Origin: Luteimonas rhizosphaerae
GTDB taxonomy: Bacteria > Pseudomonadota > Gammaproteobacteria > Xanthomonadales > Xanthomonadaceae
NCBI RefSeq assembly: GCF_002849595.1
Contig: NZ_NRQR01000002.1
Coordinates: forward strand, 124,001 to 188,000
DNA length: 64,000 bases
Direction of reading: 5' to 3'
The notes under the pieces were generated by a model that had not been told where the DNA came from, made no database searches, and worked only from the letters and a program-made list of their open reading frames with translations. Position numbers and translations under genes: made by a program. How positions within the stretch are numbered: the stretch's first letter is position 1; each line of letters begins with the position of its first letter. This document shows, one piece after another, positions 38,090-46,109 of this stretch.

Positions 38090-38583
38090 GGCCGTGTCTC
38101 CTCGCGGGACTGCAGGGTCTTGAGGCGGTTGCGGGCACGATGCAGGCGCACGCCGACGTTCTCCATCGAGATGCCGAGGAGGTCGGCGATCTCGCCGTAA
38201 TCGAAGCCTTCGAGTTGCAGCATCAGCGGCTGGCGCAGCGTCAGCGGCAGGGTGGCCAGGGCCTCGAACAGCCATTCGCTGCGCGCGCGGTCGGCATCGG
38301 CCACGGTCGCTGGGTCCGGCACGTCGTGGCGGTCCGGATCCAGCGGCAGCGCGGCGGGCGTGCGGATGGCCGAGCGCACGTGGCTCGCGCCGAGATTGTG
38401 CGCGACGCGCAGCGCGAACGGCAGCAGACGGTCGTGCTCGCGCAGTGTCGGCAATGCCTGCCAGACCGCCAGCAGCACGTCCTGCATGAGGTCGTCGCGC
38501 AACGCGGGATCGAGTTCGTAGCCGCAGACCGCGCGCCAGAGTTGCGGGTGCAGGGCTTGGACCTGGGACCAAGGAGGCGGCAT
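38086..38583 (-). CDS. ECF-type RNA polymerase sigma factor
   Basis: 165 residues of the small sigma-70 type. Region 2 spans about 14-46 (PQLWRAVCGYELDPALRDDLMQDVLLAVWQAL) and region 4 about 112-160, with LPLTLRQPLMLQLEGFDYGEIADLLGISMENVGVRLHRARNRL. Region 4 is the helix-turn-helix that reads the -35. The link between them is short, as in ECF factors. It is cotranscribed with the membrane protein at 37517. The dyad at 38633-38675 lies in the divergent gap 50 bases upstream of its start and may be involved in its control. Confidence 0.86.
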   Translation of the reverse strand: MPPPWSQVQALHPQLWRAVCGYELDPALRDDLMQDVLLAVWQALPTLREHDRLLPFALRVAHNLGASHVRSAIRTPAALPLDPDRHDVPDPATVADADRARSEWLFEALATLPLTLRQPLMLQLEGFDYGEIADLLGISMENVGVRLHRARNRLKTLQSREETRP

Positions 38584-38632
38584 GGCATCGCGTTTGTCGG
38601 GGATCTCAGAAGGGAGTCGTCATGTGGCGAGG

Positions 38633-38675
38633 ATTTCTTACAGCAATGTCGCGATCGCGTGCCGACGTAAGAAAT
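38633..38675. promoter_or_regulatory. 9-bp inverted repeat between sigma factor and amidohydrolase genes
   Basis: ATTTCTTAC (38633-38641) and GTAAGAAAT (38667-38675) are perfect inverted copies with a 25-base spacer that itself contains CGCGATCGCG. The dyad is AT-rich in GC-rich DNA and lies between two divergent starts (38583 and 38724). It looks like an operator or a pair of divergent promoter elements. Which protein binds it is not known. Confidence 0.55.
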
Positions 38676-38723
38676 GCGGCAGCGCCAGCGACTCATCCGG
38701 GTACACCCACCCCGGAGTTGCAC

Positions 38724-40163
38724 ATGCATCCTCTCATCCCATGGTCCGTCGCCGGCTTGTTGAGCTGCCTTCCCTTGCTGCCTGCGCACGCCTCGCCCGG
38801 GACGCTCGCGCTCGATGGCGTGCGCATCGTCGACGTCGAACAGGAACGCAGCGGCGAACCCCGCTGCGTCCGTATCGAACATGGCCGCATCATTGGCATC
38901 ACCCGTCCCGGCAGTCGCGCCTGCCGACGCGACGCCGAGGTCGTGCCGCTGACGGGTCGCTACCTGATGCCGGGCCTGATCGACATGCATGCGCATCTGA
39001 CGCTGGGGCCATTGGCCGTGCGCCAGGAGGGCGACGCGATCGTCATGGAGGCGCTGCCCGACGATGCCATCGCCGAGCACAACGCGGCGCGTCTGGTCGG
39101 GTTCGGCGTGACCACGATCCGCAACCCGGCCGGTGATCTCGCCGCCGCGGCGCGCTACGAGGCGCGGCGTGCCGACGGCACGCTGCCCGGCCCCGAGAGT
39201 TTCGATGCCGGCCCGGTCCTCAACGATGCCGGGGTGTCCGGGCTCGCGACGGCCGTGTCCACCACCGACGACGTGCGCCGCGTCGTCGCCAGGCAGGTCG
39301 ACGCCGGCGCCGACTGGATCAAGCTCTACACCGGGCTGTCGCCCGCGCTGTTGCAGGCCGGCATCGAGGCCGCGCATGCGCACGGCCGTCCGGCGGTCGG
39401 GCATCTGGAGGACGTCGCGTGGACCGACGCCCTGTCGATGGGGCTGGATGGACTCGTCCATCTGATGCCGGTCAGCCCGGATCTGCTGGCGCCCGCCGAC
39501 GCCGAGGCCTATCGCGCGTCCCGGCGTCCGGGGGCGTTCGCGTTCTTCGAGTGGTGGGAGCATTTCGATCCCGACAGTCCGCAGGCCGATCGCCTCGTCG
39601 CCGCGTTCGATCGGCATCGTCCGGTGTTCGACGCCACCCTCGTCGCCTTCCATGCGGCGTTCGTCCAGGACCGAGACGACAGCCCCTACCGGCGCGATGC
39701 CGAGCGCTACGCGCATCCGCGGCTGCTGGCGAACTGGACCGACTTCTTCACCTTCGCCATCGGCTGGGAACCCGCGGATTTCGAACGCGCCCGCGCGGTG
39801 TGGCCCAAGGTGCAGCGCATGGCCGCGCGCCTGTACGCCGGCGACGCGCGGATGACGCTGGGCACCGACATGAGCAATCCCTGGATCGCGCCGGGCATCA
39901 GCCTGCATCGCGAGATGGCGCTGCTCGCCGAGGCCGGTGTGTCGAACGCGCGCATCCTGCGCGCGGGCACGGCGAACGCAGCCGATGCACTCGGTGCGGG
40001 CCAGCGGCTCGGCCGCGTCGCGGTCGGTTACGAGGCCGACCTGCTGCTGCTCGATGGGGATCCGCTCGTCGATCTGGCGCACGCACGCGATGCCCATGCG
40101 GTGGTGCTCGATGGACGCTATCTCGATCGCACTGCGCTGGCCGCGCTGCGGGGTGACGAATGA
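38724..40163 (+). CDS. Exported amidohydrolase-family protein
   Basis: 479 residues from the ATG at 38724, which has a GGAG site; a signal peptide (WSVAGLLSCLPLLPAHAS) follows at once. An upstream ATG at 38622 would put 34 residues ahead of it. The hydrolase has the metal-binding LIDMHAHLTLGP, an active-site lysine in DWIKLYTG, histidines in RPAVGHLED, and the Asp in LGTDMSNPW. The end has the ADLLLLDGDPLVDL box of imidazolonepropionase/prolidase-like enzymes. It probably cleaves an amide or cyclic amide in the periplasm; the substrate is unknown. Confidence 0.87.
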   Translation: MHPLIPWSVAGLLSCLPLLPAHASPGTLALDGVRIVDVEQERSGEPRCVRIEHGRIIGITRPGSRACRRDAEVVPLTGRYLMPGLIDMHAHLTLGPLAVRQEGDAIVMEALPDDAIAEHNAARLVGFGVTTIRNPAGDLAAAARYEARRADGTLPGPESFDAGPVLNDAGVSGLATAVSTTDDVRRVVARQVDAGADWIKLYTGLSPALLQAGIEAAHAHGRPAVGHLEDVAWTDALSMGLDGLVHLMPVSPDLLAPADAEAYRASRRPGAFAFFEWWEHFDPDSPQADRLVAAFDRHRPVFDATLVAFHAAFVQDRDDSPYRRDAERYAHPRLLANWTDFFTFAIGWEPADFERARAVWPKVQRMAARLYAGDARMTLGTDMSNPWIAPGISLHREMALLAEAGVSNARILRAGTANAADALGAGQRLGRVAVGYEADLLLLDGDPLVDLAHARDAHAVVLDGRYLDRTALAALRGDE

Positions 40164-40420
40164 GCGCGCGTCGCGGCGGCGGCGTGCGGCGCCCCTGGCG
40201 CTGGATCGCACTCGGTGGCGTGGTCTGCCTGCTGGCGTGGATCGCGCTCGCTGCGGGGCTGATGCTCGGCGTCGACCGGACGACGCGGCTCGTGCTGGTC
40301 ACCGTGGCCGCGGTCGCGACCGAAGGGCTGGTGTGGTTGAGTGCGTTCCTGCTGGGGCTGCGCGTGTTCGAGGCACGGCAGCGCTTGTGGCAGGCGCTGC
40401 GGTCGCGTTTCGTCCGCTAG
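40160..40420 (+). CDS. Small two-helix membrane protein
   Basis: 86 residues, ATG overlapping the amidohydrolase stop by four bases (ATGA). A basic start (SARRGGGVRRPWRW) leads into two membrane segments at about 14-36 and 42-66, then a basic cytosolic tail. No family is recognised. Its coupling suggests work with the hydrolase, but nothing in sequence shows how. Confidence 0.65.
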   Translation: MSARRGGGVRRPWRWIALGGVVCLLAWIALAAGLMLGVDRTTRLVLVTVAAVATEGLVWLSAFLLGLRVFEARQRLWQALRSRFVR

Positions 40421-40431
40421 CGCACACAAAA

Positions 40432-40457
40432 AAACGGGCGCCTTTCGGCGCCCGTTT
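40432..40457 (-). terminator. Strong terminator shared by ahcY and the small membrane gene
   Basis: An 11-bp stem (AAACGGGCGCC with GGCGCCCGTTT) and loop TTTC. On the minus strand it is followed by a run of eight T, so it mainly ends ahcY; on the plus strand the T-run is shorter. Confidence 0.88.
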
Positions 40458-40484
40458 CCTGTTCCGCGGTGACCGGCGAGCCGA

Positions 40485-41899
40485 TCAGTAGCGGTAGTGG
40501 TCCGGCTTGAACGGGCCTTCGACCGCGACGCCGAGATAGTCGGCCTGGTCCTTGGTGAGCGTGGTCAGCTTCACGCCGATCTTCTCGAGGTGCAGGCGTG
40601 CGACTTCCTCGTCGAGATGCTTGGGCAGGATGTAGACCTTCTTCTCGTACATGTCCTTCTTCTCCCACAGATCGATCTGCGCGAGGGTCTGGTTGGCGAA
40701 CGAGTTCGACATCACGAAGCTCGGATGGCCCGTGGCGCAGCCCAGGTTCACCAGACGGCCGTCGGCCAGCAGGAAGATCGCGTTGCCGTTGCCGAAGACG
40801 TACTTGTCGACCTGCGGCTTGATGTTGATCTTCTCCACGCCCTTCAGCGCGTTCAGCGCATCGACCTGGATCTCGTTGTCGAAGTGGCCGATGTTGCAGA
40901 CGATGGCCTGGTCCTTCATCGCCTGCATGTGCGCGACGGTGATGATGTCCTTGTTGCCGGTCGTGGTGACGTAGATGTCGCCGCGGCCGAGCGTCTCTTC
41001 GATCGTGGTGACCTCGAAGCCTTCCATCGCCGCCTGCAGCGCGCAGATCGGATCGATCTCGATGCTGCCGAGCCCTTGCCCACGTCGCCGTAGCCGCAGA
41101 CCACGGCGACCTTGCCGGCCAGCATCACGTCCATCGCGCGCTTCAGGCCGTCGGCCAGCGACTCGCGGCAGCCGTAGAGGTTGTCGAACTTCGACTTGGT
41201 GACCGAGTCGTTGACGTTGATCGCAGGCACCAGCAGCGTGCCTGCCTGGGCCAGCTGGTACAGGCGGTGCACGCCGGTGGTGGTCTCTTCCGAAACGCCC
41301 TTCCATTCGGCGACGGTACGGGTCCAGAAGTCCGGACGCTCGCTGCGCACGCGCTTGAGCAGCGCCTTGATGACCTGCTCTTCGTGGCTGCCGCCGGTGC
41401 TGTTGACCCAGCTCTCGTCGCCCTTTTCCAGCTCGTAGCCCTTGTGGATCAGCAGGGTCACGTCGCCGCCGTCGTCGACGACCAGCTCGGGACCGATCAG
41501 GCCGCCCTTGCCGTCGGGGAAGCTCAGCGCGTCGAGCGTGCAGTCCCAGTATTCCTCGAGCGTCTCGCCCTTCCACGCGAACACCGGCGTGCCGGTCTTG
41601 GCGATCGCCGCAGCAGCGTGGTCCTGGGTCGAGAAGATGTTGCACGACGCCCAGCGCACGTCGGCGCCGATGTCCTTGAGGGTTTCGATCAGTACCGCGG
41701 TCTGGATCGTCATGTGCAGCGAGCCGGTCACGCGCACGCCCTTGAGCGGCAGGGTAGCGGCATGCTTCTTGCGGATCGACATCAGGCCCGGCATCTCGTG
41801 CTCGGCGATGTCGATTTCCTTGCGGCCCCAGTCGGCGAGGCCGATGTCGGCGATCTTGTAGTCGCCGTCGGTGGAGAAGGTCTTCAGTTGTGCGTTCAT
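40485..41899 (-). pseudogene. ahcY: S-adenosylhomocysteine hydrolase AhcY, internally deleted and frameshifted
   Basis: The protein reads cleanly from MNAQLKTFS through residue 278, ending [11 protein letters not shown], and then leaves frame. The true C-terminal part resumes one frame over at [17 protein letters not shown] and runs 191 residues to the stop (FKPDHYRY). Between the two, only five bases remain where relatives have about 13 codons, so about 34 nt are missing around 41061-41066. The loss removes the helix after the GxGxxG of the NAD fold. AhcY splits SAH into homocysteine and adenosine and is normally essential. All else is intact, and an SAH riboswitch lies upstream. Real loss or assembly error. 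Confidence 0.92.
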
Positions 41900-41941
41900 G
41901 CTGTGCTCCGTAGTGGAATACCGCGCGGGTATTCGCGTTAC

Positions 41942-42034
41942 GGGCGCCGTTGTCGCAGGAACACCACGCCGAGCCTGGCCGTCCTGTCCGCGGGATGGAT
42001 CACGCGGGCGAACCGGTCGCAGCGCCCCTCGGCG
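41942..42034 (-). promoter_or_regulatory. SAH riboswitch in the ahcY leader
   Basis: On the minus strand the leader contains GCCGAGGGGCGCTGCGACC, then GGCCAGGCTCGGC, then ACAACGGCGCCC, in the order of the SAH riboswitch. P1 is GGGCGC (42027-42022) with GCGCCC (41947-41942). The pseudoknot is GCCGAG (42033-42028) with CTCGGC (41973-41968). Conserved GCTGCGACC and CCAGGCTCG are present. Binding of SAH turns on ahcY in known cases. It ends 42 bases before the start codon. Confidence 0.92.
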
Positions 42035-42046
42035 GGGCAGGCGGCC

Positions 42047-42052
42047 ATTCTA
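42047..42052 (-). promoter_or_regulatory. -10 box ahead of the SAH riboswitch
   Basis: TAGAAT on the minus strand lies 13 bases before the riboswitch, so transcription would begin right at its first helix. No clear -35 is seen in the GC-rich DNA beyond. Confidence 0.5.
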
Positions 42053-42243
42053 TCGCGCGCGCCGCCGGGGCGCTGCAGCGAGGCGGCGCCCGCGCCGCGA
42101 TGTCGGCCCGCGGACTGAACGCGGATTCAGCCCCGCAGTCGCGCCTCGGGTTTTCCCCAGGTGCCCGGTCCCCGAACGGTGCCACACCATGACCGCCTTG
42201 CCCGCGCAGCATGCCGGGTGCAGACAGACGACAGGAGACGCGG

Positions 42244-43971
42244 GTGAACATGTACGTGCACGATGGCGGTGGTGGAATCGGTCCGGTCACCTTGCCCGAC
42301 CCCGATCTGCAGGCGGGCCAGCATCGCGTGGCCGCCGGCGAAACGGTGTCCTCGCTGGCCGAGCGCTACCAGGTCAGTCCCGAGGCGATCCACGCCGCGA
42401 ATCCGCAGCTCACCTCGCCGACGATGTCGGGGGGCAACGCGATCCAGCCCGGCGACGTCATCGCGATTCCCGCCGCGCCGATGAGCGCGACCGGCGACAT
42501 CGACGGCGGCAGCGCCAACCACTCGACCACCGACGTCAAGCTCACCGCGAAGAACGACGACGGCAGCATCTCCTGGCAGCCCGACAGCCTGTCGGTGAGG
42601 TTGACCGGCAAGCAGGAGGCCGAACTCGGCAACAACCGCGCGCCGGATGCGCCGGCCGGCAGTCGCGGCGCGTCGATCAGCGTCGGCAGCGAATCCTCGG
42701 TGACCGTGCAGGAAAGCCAGGGCGACGGCACGACCTCGTTCTCGGTGACCACCAACACCCAGGTCAGCGTATCGGGCGAAGCGGATGCGGGCGGCCGAGG
42801 CGGCGCCGAGGCCGAAGCCAGCCTTGCGACCGGTTTCGAGTCCAGCTACAAGGTCACGCTGCCGGGCGAAGACCAGACGGTCGAGGCCGCAGCGGCGGTC
42901 AATCCCTTCGATCCGACGACGATCCCGGTCGGCGGCAGCGTGACGCTCGACAGCAGCGCCTTCGACGAGACCGCGCTGGCCGGGTCCTTCCGCATGATCG
43001 GCACGGAGACCCACATCACCGAGTCCGAGGGCGTGAGTTACACCGTGTCGCGCGTGGATGCGGACACCGTCCGCGTGACGACCGGGCCGACCGAAACGAT
43101 CAACGCGTTCAACGGCGTCGGCCTGCGCGCCGGTGATCTGTCGATCATGGCCGGTCGCGAGGACCAGCTGCACGGCGCGACGCTGCAGACCGCCACCTTC
43201 GACATCGCCAGCGTCGAGGGGCAGTCCGCGTACGCGCATTTCAACGCGACCGGACAGATCGCGCACGAGACGCCGGGCGTCGCCGACGTCGCGACGATCT
43301 CGCGTGTCGACTACTCGTCGCAGACCCAGCTGCGCGCCGGCGTGGACAGCCTCAGCGTCGCGCTCGGCGGCCAGTCGAATCTCGGCAGCTCGGTGCTCGT
43401 CACCTACGCCGACGGGTCGCAGTCGCTGACCACCGACCTGACCTATGGCGCGAACGTGCCGTTGACCGTCGAACAGCGTTTCGATGCTGCAGGCAACGAA
43501 CTGCCCGGCGAGCGCAGCTACCAGTTCGAGCTCACTACCGACCGCCCGGGCTACAACTGGTTCGAGCGCAACATCCTCGGACAGGACGAGGCCGGGGAAG
43601 AGCAGGCCAATGCCGACCTGCTGAACTGGGCGCTGACCGGTGGCACCAGCGGCGCAGGTCCGGTCGACGCCGCCGACACCGTCACGCTGACCTTCAGCGA
43701 GTCGCAGCTCGAGACACTGATGGCGCAGACGCGCGCGACCGTCGACGGCAACGCGCTCGGCGGCGCGCATACCGATCTGCGCATCCTCGTCGAGGACTAC
43801 AGCGGCAACCCGGTGCACGACACCATGGACTTCGCGGTGGGTCTGGCCCGCAACCTGGGCAGCGATCCCTACGGCTTCGCCCAGAAGCTGCAGACCATTT
43901 CCGCAGGCGCCGATGGCGACGTCGCCAACGACAGCTACGCACGGATCGATGCGGGCGTGCAGTCGCGCTGA
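42244..43971 (+). CDS. LysM-containing cysteine-free orphan protein
   Basis: 575 residues if it starts at GTG 42244, six bases after an AGGAG; ATG 42250 is the next choice. A LysM peptidoglycan-binding domain lies at about 26-76 (HRVAAGETVSSLAERYQVSPEAIHAANPQ...IQPGDVIAIP). The rest is beta-rich, full of Thr, Ser, Gly and Asp (VSVSGEADAGG, LTTDLTYGANVPLTV, DTVTLTFSESQLETLM). There is no cysteine and no signal peptide. I do not recognise the large C-terminal part. LysM suggests it meets peptidoglycan, so it may leave the cell by a leaderless route. A strong terminator follows. Confidence 0.78.
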   Translation: MNMYVHDGGGGIGPVTLPDPDLQAGQHRVAAGETVSSLAERYQVSPEAIHAANPQLTSPTMSGGNAIQPGDVIAIPAAPMSATGDIDGGSANHSTTDVKLTAKNDDGSISWQPDSLSVRLTGKQEAELGNNRAPDAPAGSRGASISVGSESSVTVQESQGDGTTSFSVTTNTQVSVSGEADAGGRGGAEAEASLATGFESSYKVTLPGEDQTVEAAAAVNPFDPTTIPVGGSVTLDSSAFDETALAGSFRMIGTETHITESEGVSYTVSRVDADTVRVTTGPTETINAFNGVGLRAGDLSIMAGREDQLHGATLQTATFDIASVEGQSAYAHFNATGQIAHETPGVADVATISRVDYSSQTQLRAGVDSLSVALGGQSNLGSSVLVTYADGSQSLTTDLTYGANVPLTVEQRFDAAGNELPGERSYQFELTTDRPGYNWFERNILGQDEAGEEQANADLLNWALTGGTSGAGPVDAADTVTLTFSESQLETLMAQTRATVDGNALGGAHTDLRILVEDYSGNPVHDTMDFAVGLARNLGSDPYGFAQKLQTISAGADGDVANDSYARIDAGVQSR

Positions 43972-44010
43972 CGCGCGACATGGTTTGGCATCGACTGGAT
44001 GTCAGGTTTG

Positions 44011-44038
44011 GGGCCGCCTTCGGGCGGCCCTTTTTTTT
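44011..44038 (+). terminator. Strong Rho-independent terminator
   Basis: The stem GGGCCGCC (44011-44018) with GGCGGCCC (44023-44030), loop TTCG, is followed by eight T. It ends the LysM orphan gene 40 bases past its stop. The next 250 bases (44041-44293) hold no gene that I can support. Confidence 0.93.
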
Positions 44039-44293
44039 CGCGATCTGGCGCTGCAATGTCACTGCACGCGCTCGCGCGCGGATGCGTCGACGTCGAAGCC
44101 GGTGCTGCGCGGCGTTCCGCTGGCCTGCGTTCCCGTGCGAGCGCGCGCGTGACGGAGCACGTCGCCATCATGGTAGGGCGACACTAGCCACACCGCGCAC
44201 GAGGCGATGTCGTTCGTCGGACCGGAATCGACGCGCCAATCGACAGCGTCGCGACAGACGTTCACCGCGCCCTGCAGGCGCGGCAGCGGACGC

Positions 44294-45028
44294 CTACTTG
44301 GCCCAGTCGGGCTGCGGCAAGGCGGTGACCGCGCGGCGCATGCTGTCGTTCCAGCTGTCGCGGATCGACTGCAGGTACGGATCCTCGTCCTCGTAGCGAC
44401 GCTGCACATCGACGCGCAGGCTGTTGCGGCGGTACACGAGCAGGTCGATCGGCGTGCCGACCGAGAGGTTCGAGCGGATCGTCGAATCGAACGACACCAG
44501 CGTGCACTGGCTGGCCTCGACGAGGCTGGTCTGCGGGGTGATCACGCGGTCGAGGATCGGCTTGCCGAACTTGATCTCGCCGGTCTGGAAGAACGGCGTT
44601 TCCGTCGAGCTCTCGATGAAGTTGCCTTCCGAATACACGAGGAAAAGGCGCGGTGCCTCGCCCTGGATCTGGCCGCCGACGATGAACGAGCCCGACGGGT
44701 CGATGCCGCTGTCGCGCAGATAGGTTTCGTCGCGCGCGCGGATCTCGCGCATTGCGTCGCCGACGATCTGGGCGACCTGGAACATCGAGCGCGCGTTGCG
44801 CACGCCGAGGCTGCCCGATTCGTGCGTCGCCCGGTGTTCCAGCAGGTTAAGCACGTTCTGCGTCAGCGACAGGTTGCCCGACGACAGGGTCACGATGACG
44901 CGCTCCCCCTCGTTCGCGAAGACCCGCATCTTGCCGGCGCGACGGATGTGGTCGACACCGGCATTGGTGCGCGAGTCGGAAGCCAGGACGAGGCCTTCGT
45001 CGAGGTTGAGTCCGATGCAGTAGGTCAT
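44294..45028 (-). CDS. Anbu-type proteasome-like peptidase
   Basis: 244 residues of the Ntn-hydrolase fold. MTYCIGLNLDEGLVLASDSRTNAG is the Anbu start: after Met removal, Thr1 is the nucleophile, with Asp17 and Lys32 at the places of the proteasome beta-subunit Asp17 and Lys33. IVTLSSGNLS, FIVGGQI and LFLVYSEGNF follow. Anbu is an ancestral proteasome-like subunit of bacteria that forms helical or ring oligomers; its substrates are unknown. It is the last gene of an operon with an alpha-E and an ATP-grasp gene (45099-47522). Confidence 0.9.
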   Translation of the reverse strand: MTYCIGLNLDEGLVLASDSRTNAGVDHIRRAGKMRVFANEGERVIVTLSSGNLSLTQNVLNLLEHRATHESGSLGVRNARSMFQVAQIVGDAMREIRARDETYLRDSGIDPSGSFIVGGQIQGEAPRLFLVYSEGNFIESSTETPFFQTGEIKFGKPILDRVITPQTSLVEASQCTLVSFDSTIRSNLSVGTPIDLLVYRRNSLRVDVQRRYEDEDPYLQSIRDSWNDSMRRAVTALPQPDWAK

Positions 45029-45098
45029 GGCGCGGGACAGCCTGGTGAAGAAGAAGCGAGCGGCAATTGTGCACGCTGGGGCCTGAAGCGGACAGCCG

Positions 45099-46106
45099 TC
45101 ATCCGGTGGTCTGCCATTGCACCTGGCGCTGGCCGGTAGCGATGGGGCGCGACGGCGCGGTGGTCATGAACTGGCGGTGGATCTCGCTGCCGAGCTTGGT
45201 GAGCTTGCCCATCGTGTCCTGCAGCCAGGGCTCGAGGCCGCCGGCGATGATCTCGTCGATGCGCGCGTACCGCGACTGCGCCGCCAGTGCACCGGCCTGG
45301 CGCTCGACCTCCAGCGACTCGTTGCCCGACAGCGACTGCAGGATCTGGTGGATCGCGCCGACGCAGGTCTGCAGCGAGCGTGGGTTGTCGCCGTTGAGCA
45401 GCATCAGCGCGGCGACGCCGGCCGGGCTCACCGATTCGCGGTATAGGCGGCGATAGGTCTCGAACGCCGACAGCGACTGCAGCAACGCACTCCACTGGAA
45501 ATACTGGACCGCGTCGCGCGCTTCGCCGGTCTCGGGCAGCTCGGCATCGCTGCCGATCATGTCGAGCAGGCGGATCGACCAGTCGGCGCGCTCGATGAAG
45601 GCGCCCATCTGCAGGAAGTGGTAACCCTCGCCGCGGCCCAGCGTGCCGATGGTGATGCCACGAAAGGAGGCCGAACGGGTCTTGACCCATTCGAGCGTGT
45701 TGCTGAGGCCGTCATGGCGCAGGCGCAGGGTGTCGAGCTTGCGGATCTCCAGCCACGAGGCATTGAGGTCCTCGTACATCTCGGCGGTGATCGCCACGCG
45801 CTGGGCGCGGGCGTTCTCGCGCGCGGTGCGCACGCAGTTGAAGATCGAATTGGGATTGTCCGGCGACAGCAGCAGGTGGTGGACCACGCTCTCGGCATCG
45901 ATCGCGCGGCCGTCGGCGGTGAAGCTGTCGACCAGTCCTAGCGAATCCAGCGCCCGCCGCCACGGCGCGGCCGCGGCCTTGCCGCGATCGAGGCGTTCGG
46001 GCAGCAGCGCGATGCGCTGGGCGATGTCGAGCAGCCGGGCGGTGTTCTCGGCGCGCTCCATGTGGCGCGCGACCCAGTAGAGATCGTAAGCGGTTCTGCA
46101 CAGCAC
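45099..46106 (-). CDS. Alpha-E domain protein (DUF403), Anbu operon
   Basis: 335 residues, starting with GTG at 46106. The alpha-E start YDLYWVARHMERAENTARLLD, the SIFNCVRTARENARAQR stretch and GYHFLQMGAFIERADWSIRLLD are typical of the family. It is all-helical and soluble, without known catalysis. It follows the ATP-grasp gene by three bases and precedes the Anbu gene by 70 bases. In the usual operon a transglutaminase-like gene stands between alpha-E and Anbu; here none fits. These proteins are thought to form a peptide-tagging or ligation module, but this has not been shown. Confidence 0.9.
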   Translation of the reverse strand: MLCRTAYDLYWVARHMERAENTARLLDIAQRIALLPERLDRGKAAAAPWRRALDSLGLVDSFTADGRAIDAESVVHHLLLSPDNPNSIFNCVRTARENARAQRVAITAEMYEDLNASWLEIRKLDTLRLRHDGLSNTLEWVKTRSASFRGITIGTLGRGEGYHFLQMGAFIERADWSIRLLDMIGSDAELPETGEARDAVQYFQWSALLQSLSAFETYRRLYRESVSPAGVAALMLLNGDNPRSLQTCVGAIHQILQSLSGNESLEVERQAGALAAQSRYARIDEIIAGGLEPWLQDTMGKLTKLGSEIHRQFMTTAPSRPIATGQRQVQWQTTG

Positions 46107-46109
46107 GCG

